From Leisingera sp. ANG-M1 (GTDB lineage Bacteria > Pseudomonadota > Alphaproteobacteria > Rhodobacterales > Rhodobacteraceae), in contig NZ_JWLC01000006.1 in assembly GCF_000813745.1 (NCBI RefSeq), positions 1 to 64,000 of the forward strand: DNA of 64,000 bases, written 5' to 3'. The translations under genes and the position numbers were made by a program. The notes below the pieces were generated by a model that saw only the letters and a list, made by a program, of their open reading frames with translations, did not search any database and was not told the DNA's origin. Each line of letters opens with the position of its first letter. Within the stretch, counting starts at the first letter, position 1. This document shows, piece after piece, positions 18,402 through 25,432 of the stretch.

Positions 18402-19181
18402 ATGGGAACTGTATCCAAAGCCTTGTCATTACTGACATATTTCAACCACGGCCGGACCGGAATCGGGCTTAGCGATCTCACACGCCTGTCCGGTATGAAC
18501 AAGGCAACCGTCTACCGGCTGATGACCGAGCTGCAGGAATCAGGCTTTGTCGAACAGACCGATGGCGACCGGATGTACCGCCTTGGCCCGCAGGTTCTGC
18601 GGCTTGCAGCGCTGCGCGAGGCGGCAGTGCCGATTCTCTCAGTTTCGCGGCGGGTACTGCGGGATCTGAGTGATGAGACCGGCGAAACCACCCACCTGTC
18701 GCTGTTGCAGGGCAGCCAGCTGAATTCGCTGTCGCATGCCTACTCGCCGCGTCATGCCACCAAAGTGATGATGGAAGATGCAGAGGTATTGACCTACCAC
18801 GGCACCAGCTCCGGGCTTGCCGTTCTCGCCTATGCCGACACCGGGTTTGTCGACGAAGCATTGGCCCAGCCGCTGCAAGTCCACACCGCGGAAACCATCA
18901 CTGACCCGCATCAGATCCGCATTCAGATAGCCGAGGTCCGCGAAACCGGCATGGCCCAGTCCATCGGCGGCTTCGAGGCCGATGTGCATTCCCATGCGGT
19001 ACCGGTCTTTGGTCCCGACCGCCAGGTGATCGGCGCGCTGGCCGTAGCTGCGCCAGTGTCGCGCATGACCTCTGAACAAAAAGAGCTGATCCCGGCCGCC
19101 CTGCGCCGCGCGGGCGCCACCCTCACCCATCGTATCGGCGGCTCGGCGCCTGCGGACTATCCGCAGGGCAGCACCGCCTGA
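18402..19181 (+). CDS. IclR-family transcriptional regulator
   Basis: A 259-residue regulator with an N-terminal winged helix (VSKALSLLTYFNHGRTGIGLSDLTRLSGMNKATVYRLM) and a C-terminal GAF-like effector domain (RDLSDETGETTHLSLLQG; SHAVPVFGPDRQVIGALAVAAP). The frame is open upstream to 18264, which would run through the operator, so ATG 18402 is chosen; its AGGGAG is somewhat distant. It is divergent from tctCBA and followed after 45 bases by the aminotransferase gene. It most likely controls both directions in response to the imported carboxylate or its product. Confidence 0.88.
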   Translation: MGTVSKALSLLTYFNHGRTGIGLSDLTRLSGMNKATVYRLMTELQESGFVEQTDGDRMYRLGPQVLRLAALREAAVPILSVSRRVLRDLSDETGETTHLSLLQGSQLNSLSHAYSPRHATKVMMEDAEVLTYHGTSSGLAVLAYADTGFVDEALAQPLQVHTAETITDPHQIRIQIAEVRETGMAQSIGGFEADVHSHAVPVFGPDRQVIGALAVAAPVSRMTSEQKELIPAALRRAGATLTHRIGGSAPADYPQGSTA

Positions 19182-19226
19182 CTTCCCCTCTCCAGCCCTG
19201 CGGGGCCGCATCCAGGAGCTGACCCC

Positions 19227-20582
19227 ATGAAAGACTCCAATTTCCTGAAAGAGCACAACGCCAAGTCCCTTTGGCACCCGATGGCGCATCCCGGCGACAG
19301 CCTGGCCAACCCGCCCGCAATCATCACATCTGCACAGGGAGTGAAGATCACCGATGTGGACGGGCACGAGGTGGTCGACGCAGTCGGCGGCCTGTGGAAC
19401 GTGAACCTTGGCTTCTCCTGCCAGCCTGTGAAGGACGCAATCGCCGCGCAGCTGGATGTGCTGCCCTACTACTCCACCTTCCGCGGCACCACCAATGATC
19501 AGGTGATCCAGCTGGCCGAGGAGCTGCGCAAATTCTTCGCCCCCGACGGGCTCACCCGCGCTTTCTTCACCTCCGGCGGCTCGGATTCAGTGGAGACCGC
19601 CCTGCGGCTGGCGCGCCAGTACCACAAGATCCGCGGCGAGGCCGGACGCACCAAGTTCCTGAGCCTGAAGAAAGGCTACCACGGCACCCACATGGGCGGC
19701 GCCTCAGTGAACGGCAATGCCAATTTCCGCACCCAGTACGAGCCGCTGCTGCCTGGCTGTTTCCAGATCCCGGCGCCCTATACCTACCGCAATCCCTTCA
19801 ACGAAACTGACCCGGAGCGCCTCGCCCAGCTTTGCCTGCAAGCGCTGGAGGATGAGATCGCCTTCCAGGGCGCAGGCACCATTGCCGCCTTCATCATGGA
19901 GCCGATCCTGGGCGCCGGCGGTGTGATCCCGCCGCACGAAAGCTTCATGCCCGGCGTGCGCGAGATCTGTTCGAAAAACGGCATCCTGCTGATTGCCGAT
20001 GAAGTGATCACTGCCTTTGGCCGCACCGGCTCATGGACCGGCTCGCGCCACTGGGGCGTGCAGCCGGACATGATGGCCACCGCCAAGGCGATCACCAATG
20101 GCTACTTCCCCTTTGGTGCGGTGATGATCGCAGATCATATGACCGAGACTTTCGAGAAGGACACCACCGGCAAGGCCGCCATCGGCCACGGCTATACCTA
20201 TTCCGGCCACCCGGTCGGGGCGGCAGCGGCGCTGGCCTGCCTGGAGGAGACACTGAAGCTGAACGTGCCGGAGAATGCTGCTGCCCGGGGCACGCAGCTC
20301 CACCAGGGCCTTCTGGCATTGCAGCAGAAATACGAGCTGATCGGCGACGTGCGCGGCGGCCACGGGCTGATGAGCGCGCTGGAACTGGTCTCCGACCGTG
20401 CCACCAAGGCCCCGGTTGATAAAAAGACCATCGGCAAGCTGCAGGAAGTTGCGTACGAGGCCGGCGCCATGGTGCGGGTCTCCGGCCCCAACATCATCCT
20501 CTCCCCGCCGCTGGTGCTGAGCGAGGCCGAGGCGGCCACTATCCTCCACGCCCTGGACGCAGGCTTTGCGGCGGTGAGCTAA
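19227..20582 (+). CDS. Class III PLP aminotransferase
   Basis: Omega-amine or beta-alanine:pyruvate type transaminase, 451 residues. It has FFTSGGSDSVETALRLAR (phosphate-binding segment), KKGYHGTHMGGASVNG, LIADEVITAFGRTG (Asp 258 binding the PLP nitrogen) and Lys 287 in TAKAITNGYFPFGAV as Schiff-base lysine. Members move the terminal amino group of diamines, beta- or omega-amino acids, or taurine-like compounds to pyruvate or 2-oxoglutarate. Co-transcribed with iclR and near an aldehyde dehydrogenase, it fits an amine or amino-acid catabolic route. The substrate cannot be named from sequence. Confidence 0.93.
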   Translation: MKDSNFLKEHNAKSLWHPMAHPGDSLANPPAIITSAQGVKITDVDGHEVVDAVGGLWNVNLGFSCQPVKDAIAAQLDVLPYYSTFRGTTNDQVIQLAEELRKFFAPDGLTRAFFTSGGSDSVETALRLARQYHKIRGEAGRTKFLSLKKGYHGTHMGGASVNGNANFRTQYEPLLPGCFQIPAPYTYRNPFNETDPERLAQLCLQALEDEIAFQGAGTIAAFIMEPILGAGGVIPPHESFMPGVREICSKNGILLIADEVITAFGRTGSWTGSRHWGVQPDMMATAKAITNGYFPFGAVMIADHMTETFEKDTTGKAAIGHGYTYSGHPVGAAAALACLEETLKLNVPENAAARGTQLHQGLLALQQKYELIGDVRGGHGLMSALELVSDRATKAPVDKKTIGKLQEVAYEAGAMVRVSGPNIILSPPLVLSEAEAATILHALDAGFAAVS

Positions 20583-20642
20583 CGCCAGCCGCAGACGCAC
20601 CCGCGCCCGGGCCGCCAGGTCCGGGCGCCACCAGATGCCATG

Positions 20643-20671
20643 GCGGGCCCGAAGCTTTGCTTCGGGCCCGC
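20643..20671. repeat. Perfect 13-base-pair hairpin in convergent gap
   Basis: GCGGGCCCGAAGC (20643-20655) and its exact complement (20659-20671) are separated by TTT. There is no T-run. It lies 61 bases after the aminotransferase stop and may act as a Rho-independent-like end or a repeat-type element. Confidence 0.6.
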
Positions 20672-20706
20672 GGCCTCAGTAGCGCCGCTGACGCGGCGCG
20701 GTAGCG

Positions 20707-20775
20707 TGATACGGAAACAGGCGCAGCTGCCGCAGCCGCGCCTGTTGCATCAAGCTCTTCTGATGTTCCGTATCA
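20707..20775. repeat. Nested inverted repeat reaching into the ferredoxin stop
   Basis: TGATACGGAA (20707-20716) pairs exactly with TTCCGTATCA (20766-20775), and inside it AACAGGCGC (20716-20724) pairs with GCGCCTGTT (20738-20746). The right arm includes the ferredoxin stop codon. A bidirectional terminator or message-end structure between convergent genes is plausible. TGATACGG also occurs in the repeat at about 9962. Confidence 0.55.
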
Positions 20776-21084
20776 GGCCTCCGGCACTTCCAGCACCAGC
20801 CCGTCCAGATCCGGATGCGCCTCAATCTGGCAGCTGAGGCGGCTGGTTTCCCGCCGCACCTCTGCCAGATCCAGCATCGCATCTTCGAACCCTCCAGCCG
20901 TACCGCATTTCGCCGCCCACTCCGGATCCACATAGACGTGGCAGGTGGCGCAGGCGAGGCAGCCGCCGCACTCGCCCACGACCCCTGACACATCATGAGC
21001 CAGGGCTGCTTCCATCAGGCTCTGGCCATAGTCGACCGTTTCCGTGACAGCTTCGCCGCCAGGCAATTTCCAGGTTACTTGCAT
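20773..21084 (-). CDS. Adrenodoxin-type [2Fe-2S] ferredoxin
   Basis: A 103-residue electron carrier. Cluster cysteines follow the C-x5-C-x2-C...C pattern: C39, C45 and C48 in GECGGCLACATC plus the late cysteine in RLSCQIEAHPDLDGLVLEVP. An extra cysteine (C42) lies inside the loop. This class donates electrons to bacterial P450s. It is 20 bases downstream of the GS-like gene and in the same transcript as the P450, so it is the probable P450 partner. No ferredoxin reductase is seen nearby. Confidence 0.92.
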   Translation of the reverse strand: MQVTWKLPGGEAVTETVDYGQSLMEAALAHDVSGVVGECGGCLACATCHVYVDPEWAAKCGTAGGFEDAMLDLAEVRRETSRLSCQIEAHPDLDGLVLEVPEA

Positions 21085-21104
21085 CGGCCTTCCTCTGCGG
21101 ATGA

Positions 21105-22394
21105 TCAGATGAAATGCACGTAGAAATCGCGCATGCCGTCGCCTTCCAGGTCACGGGTCTTGCGCACCTCCTTGCGCTTCATGAAGACGTGGTTGGCAAC
21201 CAGCTCCGGTCCGACAGCCTCAGCCAGAGCAGTATCCTTCTCCAGGTCTGCAACCGCACCCTTCAGGTCTACGGCGGTGCCTTCGCGGGCATCGGTGCGG
21301 TCGAACCCGTCGCCGGTTTCCATCGGCGGCAGCTGGTGTCCGTTCTCCACCCCCAGCCGCGCCGCCTGCAGGACAGCCGCAACCGTGGTGTAGGGGTTGG
21401 AGGAGGCATCGGCCATACGGTGCTCCAGCCGCGCCTTGGCGCCGCCTTCCGAGCTGATCCGCGTGGTCACATTGCGATGGTCGCCGCCCCAGTTCTGCCA
21501 ATAGCCCGACAGCGAGCCGGGCTGCAGCCGCATGTAGCTGTTCGCTGTAGGAGCAATCAGCCCCGCCAGCCCCTTATGGTGATGCAACAGCCCCGCCAGG
21601 CAGCCGCGCGCCAGATCGTTCATGTGCTCCGGCCCGCCCCGCGGCCCCGAGGACAGCGCGTTGCCGCCCGCCTCATCCGCAAAGGAAAAGTTGATATGCA
21701 TGCCCGAGCCGCCCGCCTCGGCCACCGGTTTCGGCATGAAAGTGAGGACAATGCCATATTCAAGCGCCACCTCGCGCGCCATCAGGCGGAACAGAACGAT
21801 GTCATCCACCGCCTTCACCGCGTCGTCAAAGGTGAGCGTGTATTCAAACTGCGGGCTGTCGAATTCAGCGGTGATCATGTCGAGCGAAAAGCCCATGTCA
21901 TCCGCCATCGCCCAGATCCGGTCATTGAACCGCAACGGGTCAGCAAACGGCCCGGTGCCATAAACAACCCCGCCCGGAGCGTCATAGGGCATCAGCCGCC
22001 CGCGGTCGTCAGCCTGCAGGGCAAAGGCCTCCAGCTCTATCCCGACCTTGGGTGTCAGCCCGTGTTTCTGCCAGTCGGCGACCGCCCGTTTAAGGGTGCC
22101 GCGCGGGCAAAGCGCCAGCGGCTGGCCTTCATCATCGTATAGATCGCCCAGCACCACCTGGGTTGATGCGTGCCAGCTGTCGCGGATGTCGTCATGCAGC
22201 CATTTCATCTCCATATCCGGCAGGCCCTGTTTCACCATTGAACCCGGCGCATCCAGCAAGTCCCGGTCATAGTGGGTGCCAAAGACCGACCGGCAGAACC
22301 TTGTCGAGTCATCGCCGATCTTGGAATTTGGCAGATATTTCCCCCGCATGATGCTGAGGTGGTCGCAGAACATCGCGCGCAGGCGGGTTTTCAT
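21105..22394 (-). CDS. Glutamine-synthetase-like ligase (probable gamma-glutamylamide synthetase)
   Basis: GS-superfamily enzyme, 429 residues. It has GIELEAFAL (metal-binding glutamates), ITAEFDSPQFEYTL, the beta-grasp/catalytic segment FMPKPVAEAGGSGMHINFSF, and LIAPTANSYMRLQPGS then EHRMADASSNPYTTVAAVL. These match GlnT/PuuA/IpuC-like ligases rather than housekeeping GlnA, which is longer and carries the adenylylation site. Such ligases join glutamate to an amine. The start has GGAAGGA. Position between a P450 and a ferredoxin gene mirrors actinobacterial cyclic-amine clusters. Activity on an external amine is inferred; a glutamine role in nitrogen assimilation remains possible. Confidence 0.88.
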   Translation of the reverse strand: MKTRLRAMFCDHLSIMRGKYLPNSKIGDDSTRFCRSVFGTHYDRDLLDAPGSMVKQGLPDMEMKWLHDDIRDSWHASTQVVLGDLYDDEGQPLALCPRGTLKRAVADWQKHGLTPKVGIELEAFALQADDRGRLMPYDAPGGVVYGTGPFADPLRFNDRIWAMADDMGFSLDMITAEFDSPQFEYTLTFDDAVKAVDDIVLFRLMAREVALEYGIVLTFMPKPVAEAGGSGMHINFSFADEAGGNALSSGPRGGPEHMNDLARGCLAGLLHHHKGLAGLIAPTANSYMRLQPGSLSGYWQNWGGDHRNVTTRISSEGGAKARLEHRMADASSNPYTTVAAVLQAARLGVENGHQLPPMETGDGFDRTDAREGTAVDLKGAVADLEKDTALAEAVGPELVANHVFMKRKEVRKTRDLEGDGMRDFYVHFI

Positions 22395-22501
22395 GGCTCT
22401 CGGTCCTTCCCTGTTGGACTGTCATCGGCATCGTTTCCCGTGCCTTATTACTTAACATATTTAGCGGTTATTGCGGAGTCTTTCCTGCGAAGACGCCGAG
22501 T

Positions 22502-23761
22502 TCACGCCGCCTGCACCCGCACTGGCAGCTCCTTGATGCCGCCGACAAAGTTCGAGCGCAGGAATTTATGCGGCCCCGCGGCCTCGATATGCCGGATACG
22601 CTTGGCCAGCTCCTGGAACAGCACCGTGACTTCCAGCCGTGCAAGCCACATGCCTAGGCACACATGCGGACCAAACTGGCCAAAAGACAGATGCCGGTTC
22701 GGGCTGCGGTGAAGATTCACGTGAAATGGATCGTCGAAATAGCCCTCATCCCGGTTGGCGGAAGAAAACCAGTACAGCACCTTGTCGCCTTCGCGGATGG
22801 TCTTGCCGTGCATCTCCACATCCCGGGTCGCAGTGCGGCGGAAATAGAGCGCCGGAGTTGCCCAGCGGATGATCTCATCCGCTGCGGTCTCCCAGACCGC
22901 ACCGCCCTCCTGCATCTGCGCCAGCAATTCGGGCTGATGGCACATCGCCTGGATACCCGCGGCAATCGAATAACGCGTGGTGTCATTCCCTGCTGCCACC
23001 AGCAGGCAGAAGAAGTTGCGAAATTCGGTTTCGGTGATCACCGAGCCATCCTTGGCCGGCTCCAGAATCAGGTTTAGCACGCCCGACGTGTCACCCTTGC
23101 GCGCTTTCTCCTCCATCAGCTCCTTGGCATAGATGTACAGCTCCGCTCCGGCGGGCGAGTTGAACGGCATCATCCGGAACTCATCCGTCTGCATCATGTC
23201 CAGCACATGCGAGGTGAAATCCGGGTCGGTATTGGCAATCAGCGCATCACCCTTCTCCACCAGCCAGGGCAGATCCGCTTCCGGCAGGCCAACCACCCGG
23301 CCCAGCATCCGCATAGGCAGCTGGCGGGCAATCTCCTTGGTGGCGTCAAACTCTCCCTTGGCCAGCGCCTGATCCAGGATTTCAGCGCAAAGATCGCGAA
23401 TGTCCTGCTCATACTGCGCCATCGTGGTTTTTGAGAACGCCTTCAGCAGTTTCATCCGCACCTTGGAATGCTCCGGCGGATCGGTTTCCTGAAAAGTGCG
23501 CCGCGCCAGGTATTCTTCGTAGGACTGATCTTCCATCCGGATCCCACGGGCGGACGAGAATACCTCGGTGTTCTTGTTCATCACCGTGATGTCTTCATAG
23601 CGGGTCACCGACCAGAAGTTCTTGCCGCCCTCATACTCGGTCCAGTGCAGAGGATCTTCACGCCGCAGCCGCGCAAAGGTGTTATGCGGCGCGCCGCTCG
23701 CAAATGCGTCGTGGCTGCTCAGATCCGCGTAGCCGTCATCCGTGGGGGTCCAAACTGTCAT
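22502..23761 (-). CDS. Cytochrome P450 monooxygenase
   Basis: Soluble bacterial P450, 419 residues. The I-helix motif is AAGNDTTR, the K-helix E-x-x-R is in ADEIIRWATP, and the heme loop is FGQFGPHVCLG with the axial cysteine at 368. This loop is one residue longer than the commonest FGxGxHxCxG form, as in CYP125/142-type enzymes. No signal or anchor is present. ATG 23761 follows AGGGAAG. It is the first gene of a transcript with the GS-like ligase and ferredoxin and faces the amidotransferase gene. Substrate is unknown; context suggests an amine or a sterol/terpenoid-like hydrophobe. Confidence 0.94.
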   Translation of the reverse strand: MTVWTPTDDGYADLSSHDAFASGAPHNTFARLRREDPLHWTEYEGGKNFWSVTRYEDITVMNKNTEVFSSARGIRMEDQSYEEYLARRTFQETDPPEHSKVRMKLLKAFSKTTMAQYEQDIRDLCAEILDQALAKGEFDATKEIARQLPMRMLGRVVGLPEADLPWLVEKGDALIANTDPDFTSHVLDMMQTDEFRMMPFNSPAGAELYIYAKELMEEKARKGDTSGVLNLILEPAKDGSVITETEFRNFFCLLVAAGNDTTRYSIAAGIQAMCHQPELLAQMQEGGAVWETAADEIIRWATPALYFRRTATRDVEMHGKTIREGDKVLYWFSSANRDEGYFDDPFHVNLHRSPNRHLSFGQFGPHVCLGMWLARLEVTVLFQELAKRIRHIEAAGPHKFLRSNFVGGIKELPVRVQAA

Positions 23762-23784
23762 TGCGGGCTTCCCTAATTTGCTTG

Positions 23785-23800
23785 CTTAATGTATATTAAT
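23785..23800. promoter_or_regulatory. AT-rich palindrome in P450/amidotransferase divergent promoter
   Basis: TTAAT (23786-23790) and ATTAA (23795-23799) flank GTAT in the 81-base divergent spacer. The adjoining TATTAATG also occurs on the minus strand upstream of the sulfatase-like gene (27087-27094), and CTTAACATATTTAG before the GS-like gene (22451) is similar. A shared site for the nearby GntR regulator is inferred. Confidence 0.4.
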
Positions 23801-23842
23801 GAGCATCATAAATATGTAAATGAAAATCTTGCGAGCGTTCTC

Positions 23843-24553
23843 ATGCACTTGGCCATCCTGATGACCAACACCGACGAAAGTGAATTCGCCCAAAGGCACC
23901 CAAAGGACGGGGAGAAATTCACTGATTTGATTCTGATGGCCCGCCCGGAGTGGCGCACCACGGCCTTTTCCGTAAAGGACGGGGAGTTCCCGCAGGATCT
24001 GTCTGCATTCGACGGTGCGATGATCACCGGCAGCCCTGCTTCAGTCCGCTCCGGAGCCCCCTGGATCGCGCAGCTGCTGGACCTGATCCGCAACGCCCAT
24101 GCCCGGCAATTCCCGCTGTTTGGCGCCTGCTTTGGTCATCAGGCGATCGCCTTGGCTTTGGGCGGCACCCTGGATCACAATCCCGGCGGCTGGGTGCATG
24201 GGCTGACCCGCAACCGCTTGCTGGCTCGGCCAGAGTGGGCCGCCGCGCTGCCGGATGAGATGAAACTCTACGGTTCGCACTGTGAATACGTCAGCATCCT
24301 GCCGCCAGGCGCCGCACCGCTTGCAGAGAGCAACGGCATGAATTCGGGCTGCACGCTGGGCAGACACATCTTCACAACGCAGCACCACCCGGAGATGTCG
24401 CATGGCTTCATTGCCGCGCTGACCGAAGAAATGCAGGAAACGATCGGCTCCGGCGCACACGCCCGTGCAATGGCCAGCCTGGCAGAACACTCTGACCAGC
24501 AGGCCTTTGCGGAAAGCCTGGCCCGTTTCTTCGAACAAGCCGCCCGTCCCTAA
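23843..24553 (+). CDS. Class I glutamine amidotransferase-like protein
   Basis: A 236-residue GATase1 domain protein with the nucleophile elbow FGACFGHQAIALALGG and the His-Glu part of the triad in FTTQHHPEMSHGF. It is not fused to a synthetase. Stand-alone GATases next to GS-like ligases, as in aniline and putrescine routes, hydrolyse or regulate gamma-glutamyl amides. ATG 23843 gives the family-like start MHLAILMTNTDES, but the ribosome site is weak; earlier in-frame ATG codons lie in the AT-rich promoter. Divergent from the P450 operon. Confidence 0.85.
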   Translation: MHLAILMTNTDESEFAQRHPKDGEKFTDLILMARPEWRTTAFSVKDGEFPQDLSAFDGAMITGSPASVRSGAPWIAQLLDLIRNAHARQFPLFGACFGHQAIALALGGTLDHNPGGWVHGLTRNRLLARPEWAAALPDEMKLYGSHCEYVSILPPGAAPLAESNGMNSGCTLGRHIFTTQHHPEMSHGFIAALTEEMQETIGSGAHARAMASLAEHSDQQAFAESLARFFEQAARP

Positions 24554-24559
24554 CGCCGC

Positions 24560-24594
24560 TGCTTCTTTCTGGTCTTAAATACCCTCGCCGAAGG
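24560..24594 (+). repeat. Intergenic motif family C, second copy
   Basis: CTTCTTTCTGGTCTTAAATA followed by CCCTCGCCGAAGGC. The first half recurs at 52145-52165 and in inverted form at 52110-52133; the second half matches 13666-13685. It lies between the convergent amidotransferase and GntR genes, together with a short CCGGAGCC/GGCTCCGG stem. Confidence 0.55.
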
Positions 24595-24616
24595 CCCGGA
24601 GCCGCAAGGCTCCGGT

Positions 24617-25267
24617 TTATCCCAGTGCTGCCAGCAGATCCATCACAGTGACCTGATCGAACTGCACATGCGAGATCATGGCCGCCTCTGCGCCCTCCCG
24701 GTCGTGAGCAAAAATCAATTGCGCAATTTCCCGGTGCTCTTTGGCTGATTGTGCGATGGCACCAGGGTAACGGTAGCGCGCCCGGTAATAGGCCATCAGC
24801 TTACGCGCGTTGGTCTTGATCATCTCGACCAGAAACGGGTTTCCGGACCCTTCCGCGACACAAGCATGGAAACGCAAGTTCAGCTGATAGTAACCAGCCG
24901 GATCGCTATCTCCTTTTTCCGCCGCGTGTTTTTCACAGGCAGCCACCGCCGCCTCCAGTTCCGTGGCCTGCGCCGGGGACAACCGCCGGGCCGCCAGTGC
25001 CGCAGCCTGCCCTTCCAGCCGGGCATGCACTTCAAGGATGGCCAGGAATTCCTCCAGCGTCGGCTTGAACAGCACCGCTCCTTTGCGCGGCAGCCGCTTG
25101 ATCAGACCAATCGCTTCCAGTTGGATAAACGCCTCGCGCACCGGCGTGCGGGACACCCCGTGACGCTCCACCAGCTCGCTTTCCTCCAGCGGCGCGCCGG
25201 GCACAAGCCGGCCCGCTTCGATATCGCCCAGGATCGCGTTCAGAACCTGTTCCGTCTGCCCCGCCAT
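24617..25267 (-). CDS. GntR-family regulator with FCD domain
   Basis: A 216-residue FadR-subfamily regulator. The winged helix is at about 8-65 (GRLVPGAPLEESELVERHGVSRTPVREAFIQLEAIGLI), then an all-helical FCD ligand domain (LEVHARLEGQAAALAARRLS; LNLRFHACVAEGSGNPFLVEMI; IFAHDREGAEAAMISHV). FCD regulators bind small carboxylates or amine-derived acids, often with a metal. It neighbours the P450/GS/amidotransferase genes and the sulfatase-like gene, which share an AT-rich TATTAATG motif upstream, and likely controls them. Confidence 0.88.
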   Translation of the reverse strand: MAGQTEQVLNAILGDIEAGRLVPGAPLEESELVERHGVSRTPVREAFIQLEAIGLIKRLPRKGAVLFKPTLEEFLAILEVHARLEGQAAALAARRLSPAQATELEAAVAACEKHAAEKGDSDPAGYYQLNLRFHACVAEGSGNPFLVEMIKTNARKLMAYYRARYRYPGAIAQSAKEHREIAQLIFAHDREGAEAAMISHVQFDQVTVMDLLAALG

Positions 25268-25432
25268 TGCGCTGCCTCAACTCCTTGCCGCCAGCCTATG
25301 CAGCTGCCGCTCCCATAGCAATGCGCAGCTGCTGCGGGCAACAGTTATCCCTGTCAGCCGTCTCCCAAACGATCCGTTATGCATCTGGCCGGAAATATCC
25401 CGGGGTCCGGGGCAGCGCCCCGCTCCTGAACT

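Noticed and set aside
22502-23761. Heme-loop insertion as a defect of the P450
   Set aside because: A one-residue longer loop occurs in other active bacterial P450 classes (CYP125/142-like), and the cysteine, ExxR and AGxDT motifs are intact.
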